Assembly (NCBI RefSeq): GCF_047634455.1 | Contig: NZ_JBLIAI010000002.1 | Coordinates: 1-64,000, forward strand | From: Maritalea sp047634455 | GTDB lineage: Bacteria; Pseudomonadota; Alphaproteobacteria; Rhizobiales; Devosiaceae | Direction of reading: 5' to 3' | DNA length: 64,000 nt | Part shown: piece after piece, positions 1 to 9,147 of the stretch | Numbering within the stretch: position 1 is the stretch's first letter | How the letters are laid out: every line of letters starts with the position of its first letter | The notes under the pieces: generated by a model | Databases searched by the model: none | What the model was told of the DNA's origin: nothing | The model's input: the letters and a program-made list of their open reading frames with translations, nothing else | Made by a program: the position numbers and the translations under genes

Positions 1-1105
1 AATTGGCACAGGTGGAAAACAATACCCACCAAGCGTCTAACAAGCTGCCTTCGGCGTCAGGCTGGACATTTCAAATCAACGCGAACAACCAACGTCTGAT
101 TGTTCGGCCAATTTCTTCTCTTTGAGGAAAGTGAAATCACCCCCCGCATTGGCGCATATCACCAATTGGCGGGGGTTGCCGGGGTCGGGTGCAAAACAAC
201 CAACGCCGGCATGTAAAATTCCTCCTCGCCGCGCCTTGTTCGTCAACAAGCTGCTTTCGGCTTCAAAAGAAGATGCGCTAAGTGTGACACAGGTTTTATG
301 GGCGGGGATAAGTTTTTATGTTTTCTTTCCGCGCCGCCGTCGCGAACTGCGTTCGCTTCCCCGGCACCCCCGCCGTTTTCCGCACCGCCGTCGCGAACTG
401 CATTCGCTTCCCCGGCACCCCCGCCAATTGGTGCACTTCACTAATGCAAGAAAACACACTGCCTCAACCACCAACACCGCATCCTGAGCCTGTCGAAGGA
501 TGGAACCGCCTGCACCATATTGTGGTTCGACAAACTCACCATGCGGGCGAAGGGGATATGGGGGGTGAAGTTTGAAAACAACCTCTGGCTGTCCCGGACT
601 TGATCCGGGATCAACTTTTAACAGCCCCCCACCCTTAATCCCTCCCCACAAGGGGGAGGGAAATAGGCAGTGCCAAGGTAATGTGCACCCCTCGCCGCTG
701 CGCCCTGACGATAAGTAACCCCGGCTCAGCCTGCGTGGCGCGAAGGCCACTTAGTTGTCCGGAGATGCTACAGGGGTTTGGGGAACATTTGAGAATGAGA
801 CGGATGGTGAAGCTCCAAGGATGTAAGGGTGAAGGGTGAAGGGTGAAGTTTCAGAACAATCTCTGATTGTTCACGAACTTAATCCTGGACCAAAACAAAG
901 GCACGATCACCCAGCGGCACAAAAGGAATGTCTCCCTCCCCCTCGTGGGGAGGGATTAAGGGTGGGGGCATACCCAGACCCAGTACGGTCATCCTCGCGA
1001 AGGCGAAGATGATAATTAGAGCGTAGCAGTGGCACAAAACAATAGTTTGGTTGGGCACCAGTCGGCAGAAGTGCACAGGAACCAAACGCAGACGACGACG
1101 GCAAA
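1..1105. repeat. Gene-free mosaic repeat island 1
   Basis: No credible gene is present. The stretch is a patchwork of short palindromic elements that recur near 16.5-17.7 kb and 27-28 kb: two GCGAAC/GTTCGC stem elements (334-425), a CCCGGACTTGATCCGGG block (593-615), two copies of a C-rich element whose core is a CCTCCCC/GGGGAGG inverted repeat (about 628-662 and 929-966, in opposite orientation), a GTGGC/GCCAC hairpin element (724-770), and three GGGTGAA units in tandem (about 825-848). ORFs here exist only because the repeats are GC-rich; their translations are low-complexity Arg/Pro/His-rich and overlap on both strands. Confidence 0.75.
334..425. repeat. Two tandem copies of a REP-like palindrome (51-bp period)
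   Basis: Two copies start at 334 and 385 and share the frame GCCGTCGCGAACTGC(G/A)TTCGCTTCCCCGGCACCCCC. The inner stem is GCGAAC-TGC-GTTCGC in copy one; copy two has one unpaired position. A related element with a different stem, GCAGGC-TGT-GCCTGC, lies near 16.95-17.04 kb inside the same conserved flanks, so the stem covaries while the loop size stays at 3. Confidence 0.65.
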
Positions 1106-1915
1106 TTAAAAAGGCAAAGCCTGCCCAATACTACCACCCACCCGCACTGGCGCAACATAAGTGCACAGGCCCGCGCCGTTGGTTTCAATCGCCACGCCGC
1201 ACACGCTGGGGTTGCCTTCGGCGGGGGTGAAGCGTTCTTTGGGGATGCCGGTGACAAAACGGTTTATTGGCTCGTCTGCTTGCATGCCAATGACGCTGTC
1301 ATAATCGCCGCACATGCCCGCATCGGACATAAGGGCAGTGCCGCCGGACAAAATCCGATGGTCAGCTGTTGGAATATGAGTGTGCGTACCTACAACTAGG
1401 GATGCGCGGCCATCACAAAAATGGCCCATGCCTTGCATTTCGGATGTGGCTTCGGCATGAAAATCAACAATGGCGGCATCCGCCACATCGCCTAAGGGGC
1501 AGCCGTTTAAGGCATCATCCACAGCGGCGAAGGGGTCGTTGATTGGGTTCATGAACACCCGACCAAGCGCATTGATCACCAGCACACGCCGTCCGCCCTT
1601 GCTTTCATACAACATTGACCCGCGTCCCGGCGCCGCGTTTGACATATTGATCGGGCGCAGCAAGGTTTCTTCGCGGGCGATCACACCAAGCGTTTCGCGC
1701 TGATCAAAAGCGTGGTCACCAAGGGTTACAACATCTGCACCAGCTTCAAGTATTTCGCGATAATGCTTTTCGGTGAGGCCGCGCCCGTGCGAAGCATTTT
1801 CACCATTCACAATCACAAAATCAAAATTATAGTCACGCCGCAGGTCGGGCAAATAGCGCTGCACACCATCGCGGCCACAACGGCCCATCACATCGCCTAA
1901 AAACAAAATACGCAC
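1106..1915 (-). CDS. YmdB/TIGR00282-family metallophosphoesterase
   Basis: A 269-residue dimetal phosphoesterase of the TIGR00282 family; relatives hydrolyse 2',3'-cyclic nucleotides. The metal-binding motifs are visible in order: GD near residues 7-8, NGENASHG near 37-44, a GDHAFD block, a DFHAEATSE block and GTHTHIPTAD in the second half. The start is the GTG at 1915, which overlaps the stop codon of the cyclo-ligase gene (TAGTG) and has an AGGAG ribosome-binding site; a longer ORF to 1945 would run back into that gene. Coupling to the cyclo-ligase is usual in this order. The cellular role is not settled in alphaproteobacteria. Confidence 0.9.
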   Translation of the reverse strand: MRILFLGDVMGRCGRDGVQRYLPDLRRDYNFDFVIVNGENASHGRGLTEKHYREILEAGADVVTLGDHAFDQRETLGVIAREETLLRPINMSNAAPGRGSMLYESKGGRRVLVINALGRVFMNPINDPFAAVDDALNGCPLGDVADAAIVDFHAEATSEMQGMGHFCDGRASLVVGTHTHIPTADHRILSGGTALMSDAGMCGDYDSVIGMQADEPINRFVTGIPKERFTPAEGNPSVCGVAIETNGAGLCTYVAPVRVGGSIGQALPF

Positions 1916-2511
1916 TAGTTTTTCTCCTGCGCGGGGAAGCGCCACGCGCCGGTTTCAGTGACCACCATATGTAAAGGCTGGTCGTGGGGTTCGGCGAGCA
2001 TTATATCCACCGCTTGTGCGGCAAAAGCGTAGCCAACCAAAGTCAGCGGTTTATCAATACCGTCAATCGAGCGGTCATAGTGGCCAGCGCCATAGCCCAA
2101 ACGATTGCCAAAATTGTCAAAAGCAAGCATGGGCAACACCATTACGTCCGGCACCACAACGGGCGCACCCGCTTGCGGGGCAAATGTGCCAAAACCCGAT
2201 GGCGCCAGCGGTTGGCCTTCCTGCCACAAGCGAAATTCAAGCGCCTCATGACGCCCCGTGACCACCGGCAGGCAGATCTGGTGGCCCGCGCCCAACAATT
2301 GGGTGAATAATGGTTTAGTGCTCAGCTCATCGCGGATCGCCCAATAAAGCGACACGATCTGCCCCGTTTCTATAGGCACAGCGGCGGCAAAGGTTTCAGC
2401 AGCAGCAATGGCTGCTTCTGTTCGAAAACTGGAGGAAAGGGCTGCGCGTTTTTGGTGGGCAGCGTCGCGCATGTCAGACTTTGCGCGTTTAAGATCGGTC
2501 TGTACGCTCAA
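1915..2511 (-). CDS. 5-formyltetrahydrofolate cyclo-ligase
   Basis: Converts 5-formyl-THF with ATP to 5,10-methenyl-THF in cytosolic one-carbon metabolism. The 198-residue length fits the family, and the ATP/folate site motif FDNFGNRLGYGAGHYDR stands at about residues 131-147. The leftmost start is a TTG at 2511 with no clear ribosome-binding site; the ATG at 2472 is possible but would cut into the conserved basic N-terminal helix. It lies directly downstream of 6S RNA and zapA, an arrangement long known in alphaproteobacteria, and overlaps the next gene by one base. Confidence 0.92.
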   Translation of the reverse strand: MSVQTDLKRAKSDMRDAAHQKRAALSSSFRTEAAIAAAETFAAAVPIETGQIVSLYWAIRDELSTKPLFTQLLGAGHQICLPVVTGRHEALEFRLWQEGQPLAPSGFGTFAPQAGAPVVVPDVMVLPMLAFDNFGNRLGYGAGHYDRSIDGIDKPLTLVGYAFAAQAVDIMLAEPHDQPLHMVVTETGAWRFPAQEKN

Positions 2512-2539
2512 TGTGCTTGGCTTTCTAACCCAAAATTAG

Positions 2540-2695
2540 GTGCCGCCCTGGCCGTCGGATTGTATTGATCCTGGGAACCTACTTACGTAGGTGGGCGCCG
2601 TATGTAAAAACCCACGGGTCTAAACAGGGACAGCTCCCTAAAGGATTGTTAAGGCCCCGGGAATGCAAAATATCCGGCACGAACCGGGCAGCGAG
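2540..2695 (-). ncRNA. ssrS: 6S RNA
   Basis: The gap between zapA and the cyclo-ligase gene is the standard site of alphaproteobacterial 6S RNA. Read on the minus strand it shows the expected layout: a 5' arm that pairs with the 3' arm (GGCCAGGGCGGCAC end), the TTCCCGGGGCCTTA segment, CTTTAGGGAGCTGTCCCTGTTTAGACC with its GGGA/TCCC hairpin, and a second side opposite the central bubble. 6S RNA binds housekeeping RNA polymerase and mimics an open promoter. Ends are approximate, judged from the closing stem. Confidence 0.8.
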
Positions 2696-2736
2696 GAGCA
2701 CATATAGTGCGAAAACGGTTTGGGTAAAAGGAAAAT

Positions 2737-3138
2737 CTAGCCTTTGGCTTGATCAAGCTGCGGCGGTTCGTCTTGCCGCGACGCATTTTCCAGTTGCGCG
2801 ACAAGCAATTCAACCCGCTCAGACACCATAATGATCTGTTTGGCGAAGTCTTCTTCAAGCGTGTCGCGCTCTTGTACCAATTTGTTAGATTTGTGCGCCA
2901 ATTGATCAAGCGCATCCTTTGCCGCTGCCAATTCTTTTTGCACGCCAGTCAGATCGTCCATCACGGTCAAGGCTGCCATGACGGTCAGTCGTGTGTCCCC
3001 CGCTTCGCCGAACTCACCCTTTAGGCCTTCCACATAGTTAGAAAACCGCGTTGCCAGATCGCGGACGTGCGCTTCCTGACCATCTTCACAGGCCATGCGA
3101 TATTTACGCCCATCGATTTCAACGTTGATTTCAGACAT
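2737..3138 (-). CDS. zapA: Cell division protein ZapA
   Basis: A 133-residue FtsZ-associated protein that bundles FtsZ filaments at the division site. The N-terminal globular ZapA fold is recognisable (VEIDGRKYRMACEDGQE near residues 5-21, followed by MAALTVMDDL), and the C-terminal half is a long charged helix suited to the family's coiled-coil tetramer. The ATG at 3138 is preferred to the TTG one codon upstream. It begins nine bases after a DUF4164 coiled-coil gene and is followed by 6S RNA, the usual order in Rhizobiales. Confidence 0.93.
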   Translation of the reverse strand: MSEINVEIDGRKYRMACEDGQEAHVRDLATRFSNYVEGLKGEFGEAGDTRLTVMAALTVMDDLTGVQKELAAAKDALDQLAHKSNKLVQERDTLEEDFAKQIIMVSERVELLVAQLENASRQDEPPQLDQAKG

Positions 3139-3147
3139 CAAGACGCA

Positions 3148-3435
3148 CTAAGCCTCGTTTTCGCCGTTTAGGGCAAGCTGTACTTTCTCCATCGCGCCCA
3201 TTATGCGCAAAGAAACTTGTTTTGCCGATTGTTCAATTTCGCCTGCGCGCGTAGTTGTTTTGTCCAACTCGTCGGCCAGCCGGGAACGTTCTTTCGCCAA
3301 ATGCTGAACCCGTAATTCCAATTCCGATGCCGCGCCCAATTGCTGTCGCGTGGCATGCAACTGGCGTTCCAAACGGTCCAAAGCGCCGTCCAGGCGGGTA
3401 TTGGCGCTATCCAAATCGAGATTATTTTCACCCAT
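3148..3435 (-). CDS. DUF4164 coiled-coil protein upstream of zapA
   Basis: A 95-residue, almost wholly helical protein with heptad-like spacing (LDGALDRLERQL, then LAKERSRLADEL). DUF4164 proteins are short, have no known enzymatic activity and sit directly upstream of zapA in many Rhizobiales, which suggests a division-related partner of ZapA; this is inference from context. ATG at 3435 chosen over the TTG one codon earlier. Confidence 0.8.
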   Translation of the reverse strand: MGENNLDLDSANTRLDGALDRLERQLHATRQQLGAASELELRVQHLAKERSRLADELDKTTTRAGEIEQSAKQVSLRIMGAMEKVQLALNGENEA

Positions 3436-3667
3436 CAAATCAGCCAGACGTCCCTCAATGCGCAGGTTTCCCCAACGCCAACTTTACTTTGATTCTCTGT
3501 TATATATGCAGATAACCTGATCCATTACCTAATTTGCAACCAGCAATTAGCATAAAAATGGCGAAAATGGGGGAATTGACTCAAAAACCGGACCTGATAT
3601 GACATCGCCAGCAATTGTCGCCACATAAATCCCGTTTATCGGGCAAAACATTTCGGGCAGGACTTTG

Positions 3668-5644
3668 ATGACGGATCAAGCCAAAACCAGCGCAATGGCC
3701 AATGCAATTCGCGCCTTAACAATGGACGCAGTGCAAAAAGCCAATATCGGGCACCCAGGTATGCCCATGGGGGCAGCTGATATTGCCACCGTGCTTTTCA
3801 CCAAAATCATGAAATTTGACCCTAAAGCGCCAAACTGGCCTGACCGAGATCGTTTCGTTCTGTCTGCCGGCCACGGCTCAATGTTGCTCTATTCTGTGCT
3901 GCATTTGCTCGGTTATGAAGACATGACCATGGAAGACATCAAAGATTTCCGTCAGTTAGGCGCAAAAACCGCTGGTCACCCAGAATATGGCCACGCCTCT
4001 GGCATTGAAACAACAACCGGCCCATTGGGCCAAGGGATCGCCAATGCGGTTGGCATGGCGATGGCAGAAGCAAAACTGGCTGCCGACTATGGCGCGGACC
4101 TTGTTGATCACTACACGTTTGCGATTGCCGGTGATGGTTGCTTGATGGAAGGCATCTCCCAGGAAGCTATTGCTTTGGCCGGCCACCTCAAGCTGAACAA
4201 ATTAATTGTGATTTGGGACGATAATCAAATCACCATTGATGGTGCGGTGTCCTTGTCTGATTCGACAGACCAGCACGCACGCTTTCGCGCATCGGGCTGG
4301 AATACGCTAACAGTTGATGGCCACGACCAAGATGCAATTGAAGCAATTTTGCTTGAAGCCCAAAAATCTGACAAGCCAACTTTGATCGCTGCAAAAACCG
4401 TAATTGGCTTTGGCGCACCCACAAAAGCGGGCACATCAGCAGCCCATGGCGCCCCATTGGGTGAAGAAGAAATCGCCGGCGCTCGCGAAGCATTAGGCTG
4501 GAATTATCCACCGTTCGAATTGCCTGACGATGTGGTTGATGCATGGCGCTTGGCCGGATTGCGCTCGACAAAACATCGTTTTGCCTGGCAAGAGCGGCTC
4601 GACGCAAAAGACGATGATTTCAAAGCTGAGTTTAAGCGCCGCGAAAATGGCGCACTGCCAACAAGCTTTAAAAAGGCAGTTGATGAGTTCAAACGTGAAA
4701 TCGCCAACGAAAAGCCAAATTGGGCAACCCGGGTGGCGTCGCAAAAAGCATTGAACGTGATTAATGGTGTTTTACCTGAAATGTTTGGCGGCTCTGCCGA
4801 CCTAACAGGTTCAAACAACACCAAATCTGGCGCGCAAAAAACTTTTACCGCCGATGACCGCTCAGGTTCATATGTCTATTACGGCATTCGTGAGCACGGC
4901 ATGGCCGCTGCAATGAACGGTATCGCCTTGCACGGTGGCTTGGCCCCATATGGGGGCACATTCATGGTCTTCACAGACTATTGCCGCCCAGCGATCCGTT
5001 TGTCGGCCTTGATGGGCATTCGTTCCATCTATGTGATGACCCACGATTCAATCGGTCTTGGCGAAGATGGCCCAACCCATCAGCCGGTTGAGCATTTGGC
5101 CGCGCTGCGCGCCATTCCAAACCTCAATGTGTTCCGCCCAGCGGACGCCATGGAAACAGTTGAATGCTGGGAGCTTTCGCTTGCCAGCAAAAAGACCCCT
5201 TCAATTCTTGCCCTGACGCGCCAAGGCGTGCCCGCTTTCCGCGACGCAACCGAAGAAAACCGTTGCGCAAAAGGCGCGTACACGATTTCGGGCGACAATG
5301 ACGCCGACGTGGTTTTGTTCGCATCTGGTTCTGAAGTGTCTGTGGCCATGGACGCTGCAAAAGAGCTTGAAAAAGACAAAATCAGCGTTCGCGTTGTTTC
5401 GGTTCCATGCATGGAAATGTTTGAAGCCCAAAGCGCTGACTACCGCAAAGAAGTGATTGGCGACGCCAAATCTTATGTGGCCGTGGAAGCGGGCATTGAG
5501 ATGGGTTGGCAAAAATATCTTGGCCCAACGGGCAAGTTTGTGGGCATGTCCACGTTCGGCGCTTCCGCCCCCGCCGCTAAATTGTTTGAGCATTTTGGCA
5601 TTACGGCGAAAGTTGTGGTTGAAGCCGCAAAATCTCAACTATAG
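3668..5644 (+). CDS. tkt: Transketolase
   Basis: A 658-residue thiamine-diphosphate enzyme of the non-oxidative pentose phosphate pathway that moves two-carbon ketol units between sugar phosphates. GHPGMPMGAA (residues 28-37) carries the substrate-binding His; the ThDP/Mg motif begins GDG at 155-157; the catalytic Glu is in GIREHGMAAAMNG near residue 407; the C-terminal transketolase domain is complete. The ATG at 3668 is used rather than the TTG immediately before it. It opens a glycolytic run tkt-gap-pgk on the plus strand. Confidence 0.97.
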   Translation: MTDQAKTSAMANAIRALTMDAVQKANIGHPGMPMGAADIATVLFTKIMKFDPKAPNWPDRDRFVLSAGHGSMLLYSVLHLLGYEDMTMEDIKDFRQLGAKTAGHPEYGHASGIETTTGPLGQGIANAVGMAMAEAKLAADYGADLVDHYTFAIAGDGCLMEGISQEAIALAGHLKLNKLIVIWDDNQITIDGAVSLSDSTDQHARFRASGWNTLTVDGHDQDAIEAILLEAQKSDKPTLIAAKTVIGFGAPTKAGTSAAHGAPLGEEEIAGAREALGWNYPPFELPDDVVDAWRLAGLRSTKHRFAWQERLDAKDDDFKAEFKRRENGALPTSFKKAVDEFKREIANEKPNWATRVASQKALNVINGVLPEMFGGSADLTGSNNTKSGAQKTFTADDRSGSYVYYGIREHGMAAAMNGIALHGGLAPYGGTFMVFTDYCRPAIRLSALMGIRSIYVMTHDSIGLGEDGPTHQPVEHLAALRAIPNLNVFRPADAMETVECWELSLASKKTPSILALTRQGVPAFRDATEENRCAKGAYTISGDNDADVVLFASGSEVSVAMDAAKELEKDKISVRVVSVPCMEMFEAQSADYRKEVIGDAKSYVAVEAGIEMGWQKYLGPTGKFVGMSTFGASAPAAKLFEHFGITAKVVVEAAKSQL

Positions 5645-5660
5645 TTTTACACACAATTGA

Positions 5661-5680
5661 GGGGGCGTTCTCGCCCCTTC
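5661..5680 (+). terminator. Hairpin between tkt and gap
   Basis: GGGGCG-TTCT-CGCCCC is a perfect 6-bp stem followed by TTCGTCTT. It may act as a weak terminator or processing stem between tkt and gap; the poor T-tract argues against full termination. Confidence 0.4.
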
Positions 5681-5713
5681 GTCTTGAACATCTCACCCCC
5701 TTGGAGACGAAAC

Positions 5714-6721
5714 ATGGCAGTACGGGTAGCAATTAACGGTTTTGGTCGCATTGGTCGCAATATTTTGCGCGCAATCATTGAGTCAGGCCGGACCGACATT
5801 GAAGTTGTGGCGATTAACGATCTTGGCCCAGTGGAAACCAACGCACACTTGATCCGCTATGACAGCGTGCACGGCAAATTCCCAGGCACGGTAACCGTTG
5901 ACGGCGATACAATCGACGTTGGCCGTGGCCCGATGAAAGTTTACGCGGTCCGTGATCCAAAAGAATTGCCTTGGGGCGAGTTGGACATCGACATCGCCAT
6001 GGAATGTACCGGCATTTTCACCGCCCGTGACAAAGCCCAATTCCACCTTGATGCTGGCGCAAAGCGCGTTCTGATTTCAGCACCGGGTAAAGATGCTGAC
6101 ATCACAACTGTTTTTGGCGTGAACCATCAAGACATCACGGCCGACCATAAAGTGATCTCAAACGCGTCGTGCACCACAAACTGCTTGGCCCCATTGGCCA
6201 AAGTGTTGCACCGCGAGTTAGGCATTGAAAAAGGCATGATGACCACCATTCATTCCTACACCGGTGATCAGCCAACTTTGGACACGATGCATTCCGATCT
6301 TTATCGCGCCCGCGCAGCGGCCATGTCCATGATCCCAACATCAACTGGCGCTGCTAAAGCTGTTGGCCTTGTGTTGCCAGAATTGAATGGCAAATTGGAC
6401 GGTATGTCCGTGCGGGTACCAACGCCTAACGTTTCTGTGGTGGATTTGAAATTCATCTCAGGTCGCAACACAACGGCCGAAGAAGTGAACGCTCTTGTTA
6501 AAGCGGCAGCTGAAGGCGAATTGAAAGGCGTTCTTGATTACGATCCAGAAGCCAAAGTTTCAATCGACTTCAACCACGATCCACATTCGTCAAACTTTGC
6601 AGCTCAGCAAACAAAAGTCATGGATAACAATTTCGTTTCTGTGATGAGTTGGTACGACAACGAATGGGGTTTCTCCAACCGTATGTCCGACGTTGCGGTG
6701 GTGATCGGCAAAACGCTTTAA
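5714..6721 (+). CDS. gap: Glyceraldehyde-3-phosphate dehydrogenase, type I
   Basis: A 335-residue phosphorylating GAPDH that oxidises glyceraldehyde-3-phosphate to 1,3-bisphosphoglycerate. INGFGRIGRN at residues 7-16 is the dinucleotide-binding loop; the nucleophile is Cys153 in NASCTTNCLAP and its partner is His180 in TTIHSYTGDQ; the C-terminal WYDNEWGFSNRM is intact. The ATG at 5714 with GGAG eight bases upstream matches the family N-terminus; 19 extra codons upstream of it are not needed. Separated from tkt by a small hairpin and followed by a strong terminator. Confidence 0.97.
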   Translation: MAVRVAINGFGRIGRNILRAIIESGRTDIEVVAINDLGPVETNAHLIRYDSVHGKFPGTVTVDGDTIDVGRGPMKVYAVRDPKELPWGELDIDIAMECTGIFTARDKAQFHLDAGAKRVLISAPGKDADITTVFGVNHQDITADHKVISNASCTTNCLAPLAKVLHRELGIEKGMMTTIHSYTGDQPTLDTMHSDLYRARAAAMSMIPTSTGAAKAVGLVLPELNGKLDGMSVRVPTPNVSVVDLKFISGRNTTAEEVNALVKAAAEGELKGVLDYDPEAKVSIDFNHDPHSSNFAAQQTKVMDNNFVSVMSWYDNEWGFSNRMSDVAVVIGKTL

Positions 6722-6748
6722 ATTGTTATCAGGCGAGCCAAGAATTGA

Positions 6749-6778
6749 TAAGGGGCTCTTTGGGGCCCCTTCTTTTTG
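6749..6778 (+). terminator. Rho-independent terminator after gap
   Basis: AAGGGGC and GCCCCTT form a 7-bp stem followed by CTTTTTG. It separates gap from pgk, so pgk probably has its own promoter or depends on read-through. Confidence 0.75.
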
Positions 6779-6842
6779 CGCTATAGATAATATCAAGAAC
6801 TTAGCTTCGCCCCTTTAGGGGGGAAAAGAACGGATAAGACCG

Positions 6843-8042
6843 ATGAGCAACTTCAAAAAACTCGAAGATTTCGATTTTAACGGTAAACGCGTTTTGGTGC
6901 GTGCCGACCTCAATGTGCCTGTGGCAGATGGCAAAGTAAGCGACAATACCCGCATTGTGCGCCTGGGCCCCACCATGAGCCACATTATCGAGCACGGCGG
7001 CACACCGGTTCTTTTGTCCCATTTCGGCCGTCCAAAAGGCCAAGTGAAACCTGAATTCTCGCTTGAGTTCATCGTAGAGGCCATTCAAAACGCGTTCGGT
7101 CAACCTGTCGAGTTTATCAAAACCGATTGGACGGACGTCACATCTGCAAAGGCGCAGCTGGACGAAGGCGCAACAGGCACCATCTATGTGATGGAAAACA
7201 CGCGTTTTCACCCCGGTGAAGAAAACAACGACACCGAACTGGCGGCGCGTATGGCCAGCCTTGGCGATATCTATTTGAACGATGCTTTTTCTGCAGCGCA
7301 CCGCGCACATGCCTCAACAGCCGCGATTGCTCGTCAACTGCCAGCTGGCGCAGGTCGCGCGATGGAACTAGAGTTGTCCGCACTTGAAAGTGGCTTGGGC
7401 AAACCCAAAAAGCCCGTCATCGCCTTGGTTGGCGGCGCAAAAGTTTCCACCAAAATTGATTTGCTGGAAAACCTGATCCACAAGGTTGAAGCTTTGGTCA
7501 TCGGTGGCGGTATGGCCAACACGTTTTTGCATGCCCAAGGCGTCGACATTGGCAAATCGCTTTGCGAAAAAGACCTCGCAGAGACCGCCCGCCGGATCTA
7601 CGACAAGGCAGCGGACGCCAATTGCGCGATTATTTTGCCGATTGACGGCGTGGTGGCATGGCACTTTGAAGCTAATGCGCCAAACCGCACCTACGGCGTG
7701 GAAGCCATGGACCAAACGGGCATGATGCTTGACATCGGCGACCACTCAATCGAGCGCATTAAAGGTGCGATTGATGAAGCCAAAACCCTGATCTGGAATG
7801 GCCCCTTGGGCGCGTTCGAGCTCGACCCGTTTGGCAAAGGCACCATGGAAATCGCCAAATATGCTGCCAAGCGCACCCTTGATGGCAAGCTCGTCTCGGT
7901 GGCTGGTGGTGGCGACACCGTGGCAGCGCTAGCAAAAGCCAAAGTGGTCAACGACTTCACCTACGTTTCCACCGCAGGCGGCGCGTTCCTTGAGTGGATG
8001 GAAGGCAAACCATTGCCGGGTGTTGAAGCGCTCAAAGGCTAG
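6843..8042 (+). CDS. pgk: Phosphoglycerate kinase
   Basis: A 399-residue glycolytic kinase making ATP from 1,3-bisphosphoglycerate. Signature segments are present: KRVLVRADLNVPV (about 15-27), SHFGRPKG, ENTRFHPGEE, the nucleotide-side VGGAKVSTKI near residue 200, WNGPLGAFE and the C-terminal GGGDTVAAL. The ATG at 6843 follows a purine-rich stretch (GGGGGGAAAAGAACGG). Ends 28 bases before a terminator. Confidence 0.97.
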   Translation: MSNFKKLEDFDFNGKRVLVRADLNVPVADGKVSDNTRIVRLGPTMSHIIEHGGTPVLLSHFGRPKGQVKPEFSLEFIVEAIQNAFGQPVEFIKTDWTDVTSAKAQLDEGATGTIYVMENTRFHPGEENNDTELAARMASLGDIYLNDAFSAAHRAHASTAAIARQLPAGAGRAMELELSALESGLGKPKKPVIALVGGAKVSTKIDLLENLIHKVEALVIGGGMANTFLHAQGVDIGKSLCEKDLAETARRIYDKAADANCAIILPIDGVVAWHFEANAPNRTYGVEAMDQTGMMLDIGDHSIERIKGAIDEAKTLIWNGPLGAFELDPFGKGTMEIAKYAAKRTLDGKLVSVAGGGDTVAALAKAKVVNDFTYVSTAGGAFLEWMEGKPLPGVEALKG

Positions 8043-8070
8043 GCGACCACTGCCAACGCAAGACAAATTG

Positions 8071-8101
8071 AAACCCCGGCAGCATTGTTCCGGGGTTTTT
8101 G
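8071..8101 (+). terminator. Rho-independent terminator after pgk
   Basis: AAACCCCGG and CCGGGGTTTTT form a perfect stem with a 10-base loop and a T-tract. It also marks the junction between the glycolytic run and the accessory block. Confidence 0.85.
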
Positions 8102-8133
8102 CTTTCCGCTACCAGCAAGCAAACTGCCTGACG

Positions 8134-9036
8134 CTACTTTGTCAATACCTTCACCAAGTGATCGACAACAACCCGGATTTTTTTAATTCTAAATTTTGGC
8201 GGATGATACAGCAAATAAACAGCGGCATTATCAACACCGTTGATCGTGAGTTGTTCGCCCTCAAATGAAAGCTCAATCAGTTCGCCGCTTTCAATATGTT
8301 CAACCAAACCCCATCGGGGTAAAAACGCTAGTCCGTGGCCATCTCGTGCTGCTTTCACCAATGTGGGTCCATGGTTGGAAATATAAGTTGGGCGCACATT
8401 GGCATCCTTCCACAAGCCATCTTGCTGCGCTCGCCACTTCAGCACGCCGCGCGGCCCGCGATACATAAGTCCCTTGTGCAATTCCAGATCGGCAACGGTT
8501 TTTGGCGTACCATTCTTTGCCAAATAATCATGCGACGCCACAAGAACAAACCGGTGGTCCGTCAACCGCCGCGCCACCACATAATCAGGCAATGTCGAAG
8601 ACGCCCTGATCGCAATATCCATGGCATTGCTTGCCAAATCGATCACTTGGTCGGTAAAATCCACATCGAAAACGATCTCGGGGTACAAGCACCGAAGCTC
8701 TTCCAAAGCTGGCAATACCATGATCTCACCATATCCAGGCATCGCCGTTATCCGGAGCAGACCGGACGGGTCATTTGATTGCTCGCCAACCAGATCATCT
8801 GCCAAATCAATACCACGCACCGCCGGGCTTACATCATTGAAATAGAGTTGGCCCAAATCCGTCAACCGAACCGATCGCGTGGTGCGATGAAAAAGCTCAA
8901 TGCCAAGCTCTTCCTCCAGATCACGTATCCGGCGCGAGACTGAAGAAGAAGGCACACGGAAATGCGCAGCGGTTTCGCTGAAACTCAAACTGTCGGCCAG
9001 TTTGATAAAATATCGCAGCGCCCGTAATTTATCCAT
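8134..9036 (-). CDS. LysR-family transcriptional regulator
   Basis: A 300-residue LTTR: winged HTH at residues 1-60 (LRALRYFIKLADSLSFSETAAHF, then VPSSSVSRRIRDLEEELG), and a periplasmic-binding-like effector domain from about 90 to 290. It resembles the CrgA/YafC-type group. Divergent from an enoyl-reductase-like gene across 111 bp, so it probably controls that gene and itself; the effector is unknown. Confidence 0.9.
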   Translation of the reverse strand: MDKLRALRYFIKLADSLSFSETAAHFRVPSSSVSRRIRDLEEELGIELFHRTTRSVRLTDLGQLYFNDVSPAVRGIDLADDLVGEQSNDPSGLLRITAMPGYGEIMVLPALEELRCLYPEIVFDVDFTDQVIDLASNAMDIAIRASSTLPDYVVARRLTDHRFVLVASHDYLAKNGTPKTVADLELHKGLMYRGPRGVLKWRAQQDGLWKDANVRPTYISNHGPTLVKAARDGHGLAFLPRWGLVEHIESGELIELSFEGEQLTINGVDNAAVYLLYHPPKFRIKKIRVVVDHLVKVLTK

Positions 9037-9066
9037 ACAATCCTATTATTGCCTTTTGGACATAAG

Positions 9067-9092
9067 TGATAGCGAAATTTGCCCAATTATCA
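9067..9092. promoter_or_regulatory. Candidate LysR operator
   Basis: TGATA and TATCA form an inverted repeat separated by 16 bases, in the divergent gap between the LysR gene and the reductase gene. LTTR sites are usually A/T-rich inverted repeats containing T-N11-A. Spacing is wider than typical, so this is tentative. Confidence 0.3.
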
Positions 9093-9147
9093 AAGCAATT
9101 CACCCTTATTATATTGCAAATAGACAAAAACAACAGGAAATATCATT

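Noticed and set aside
122..750. Overlapping ORFs on both strands in island 1
   Set aside because: Low-complexity Arg/His/Pro translations created by REP and C-rich elements; no start signals and no domain.
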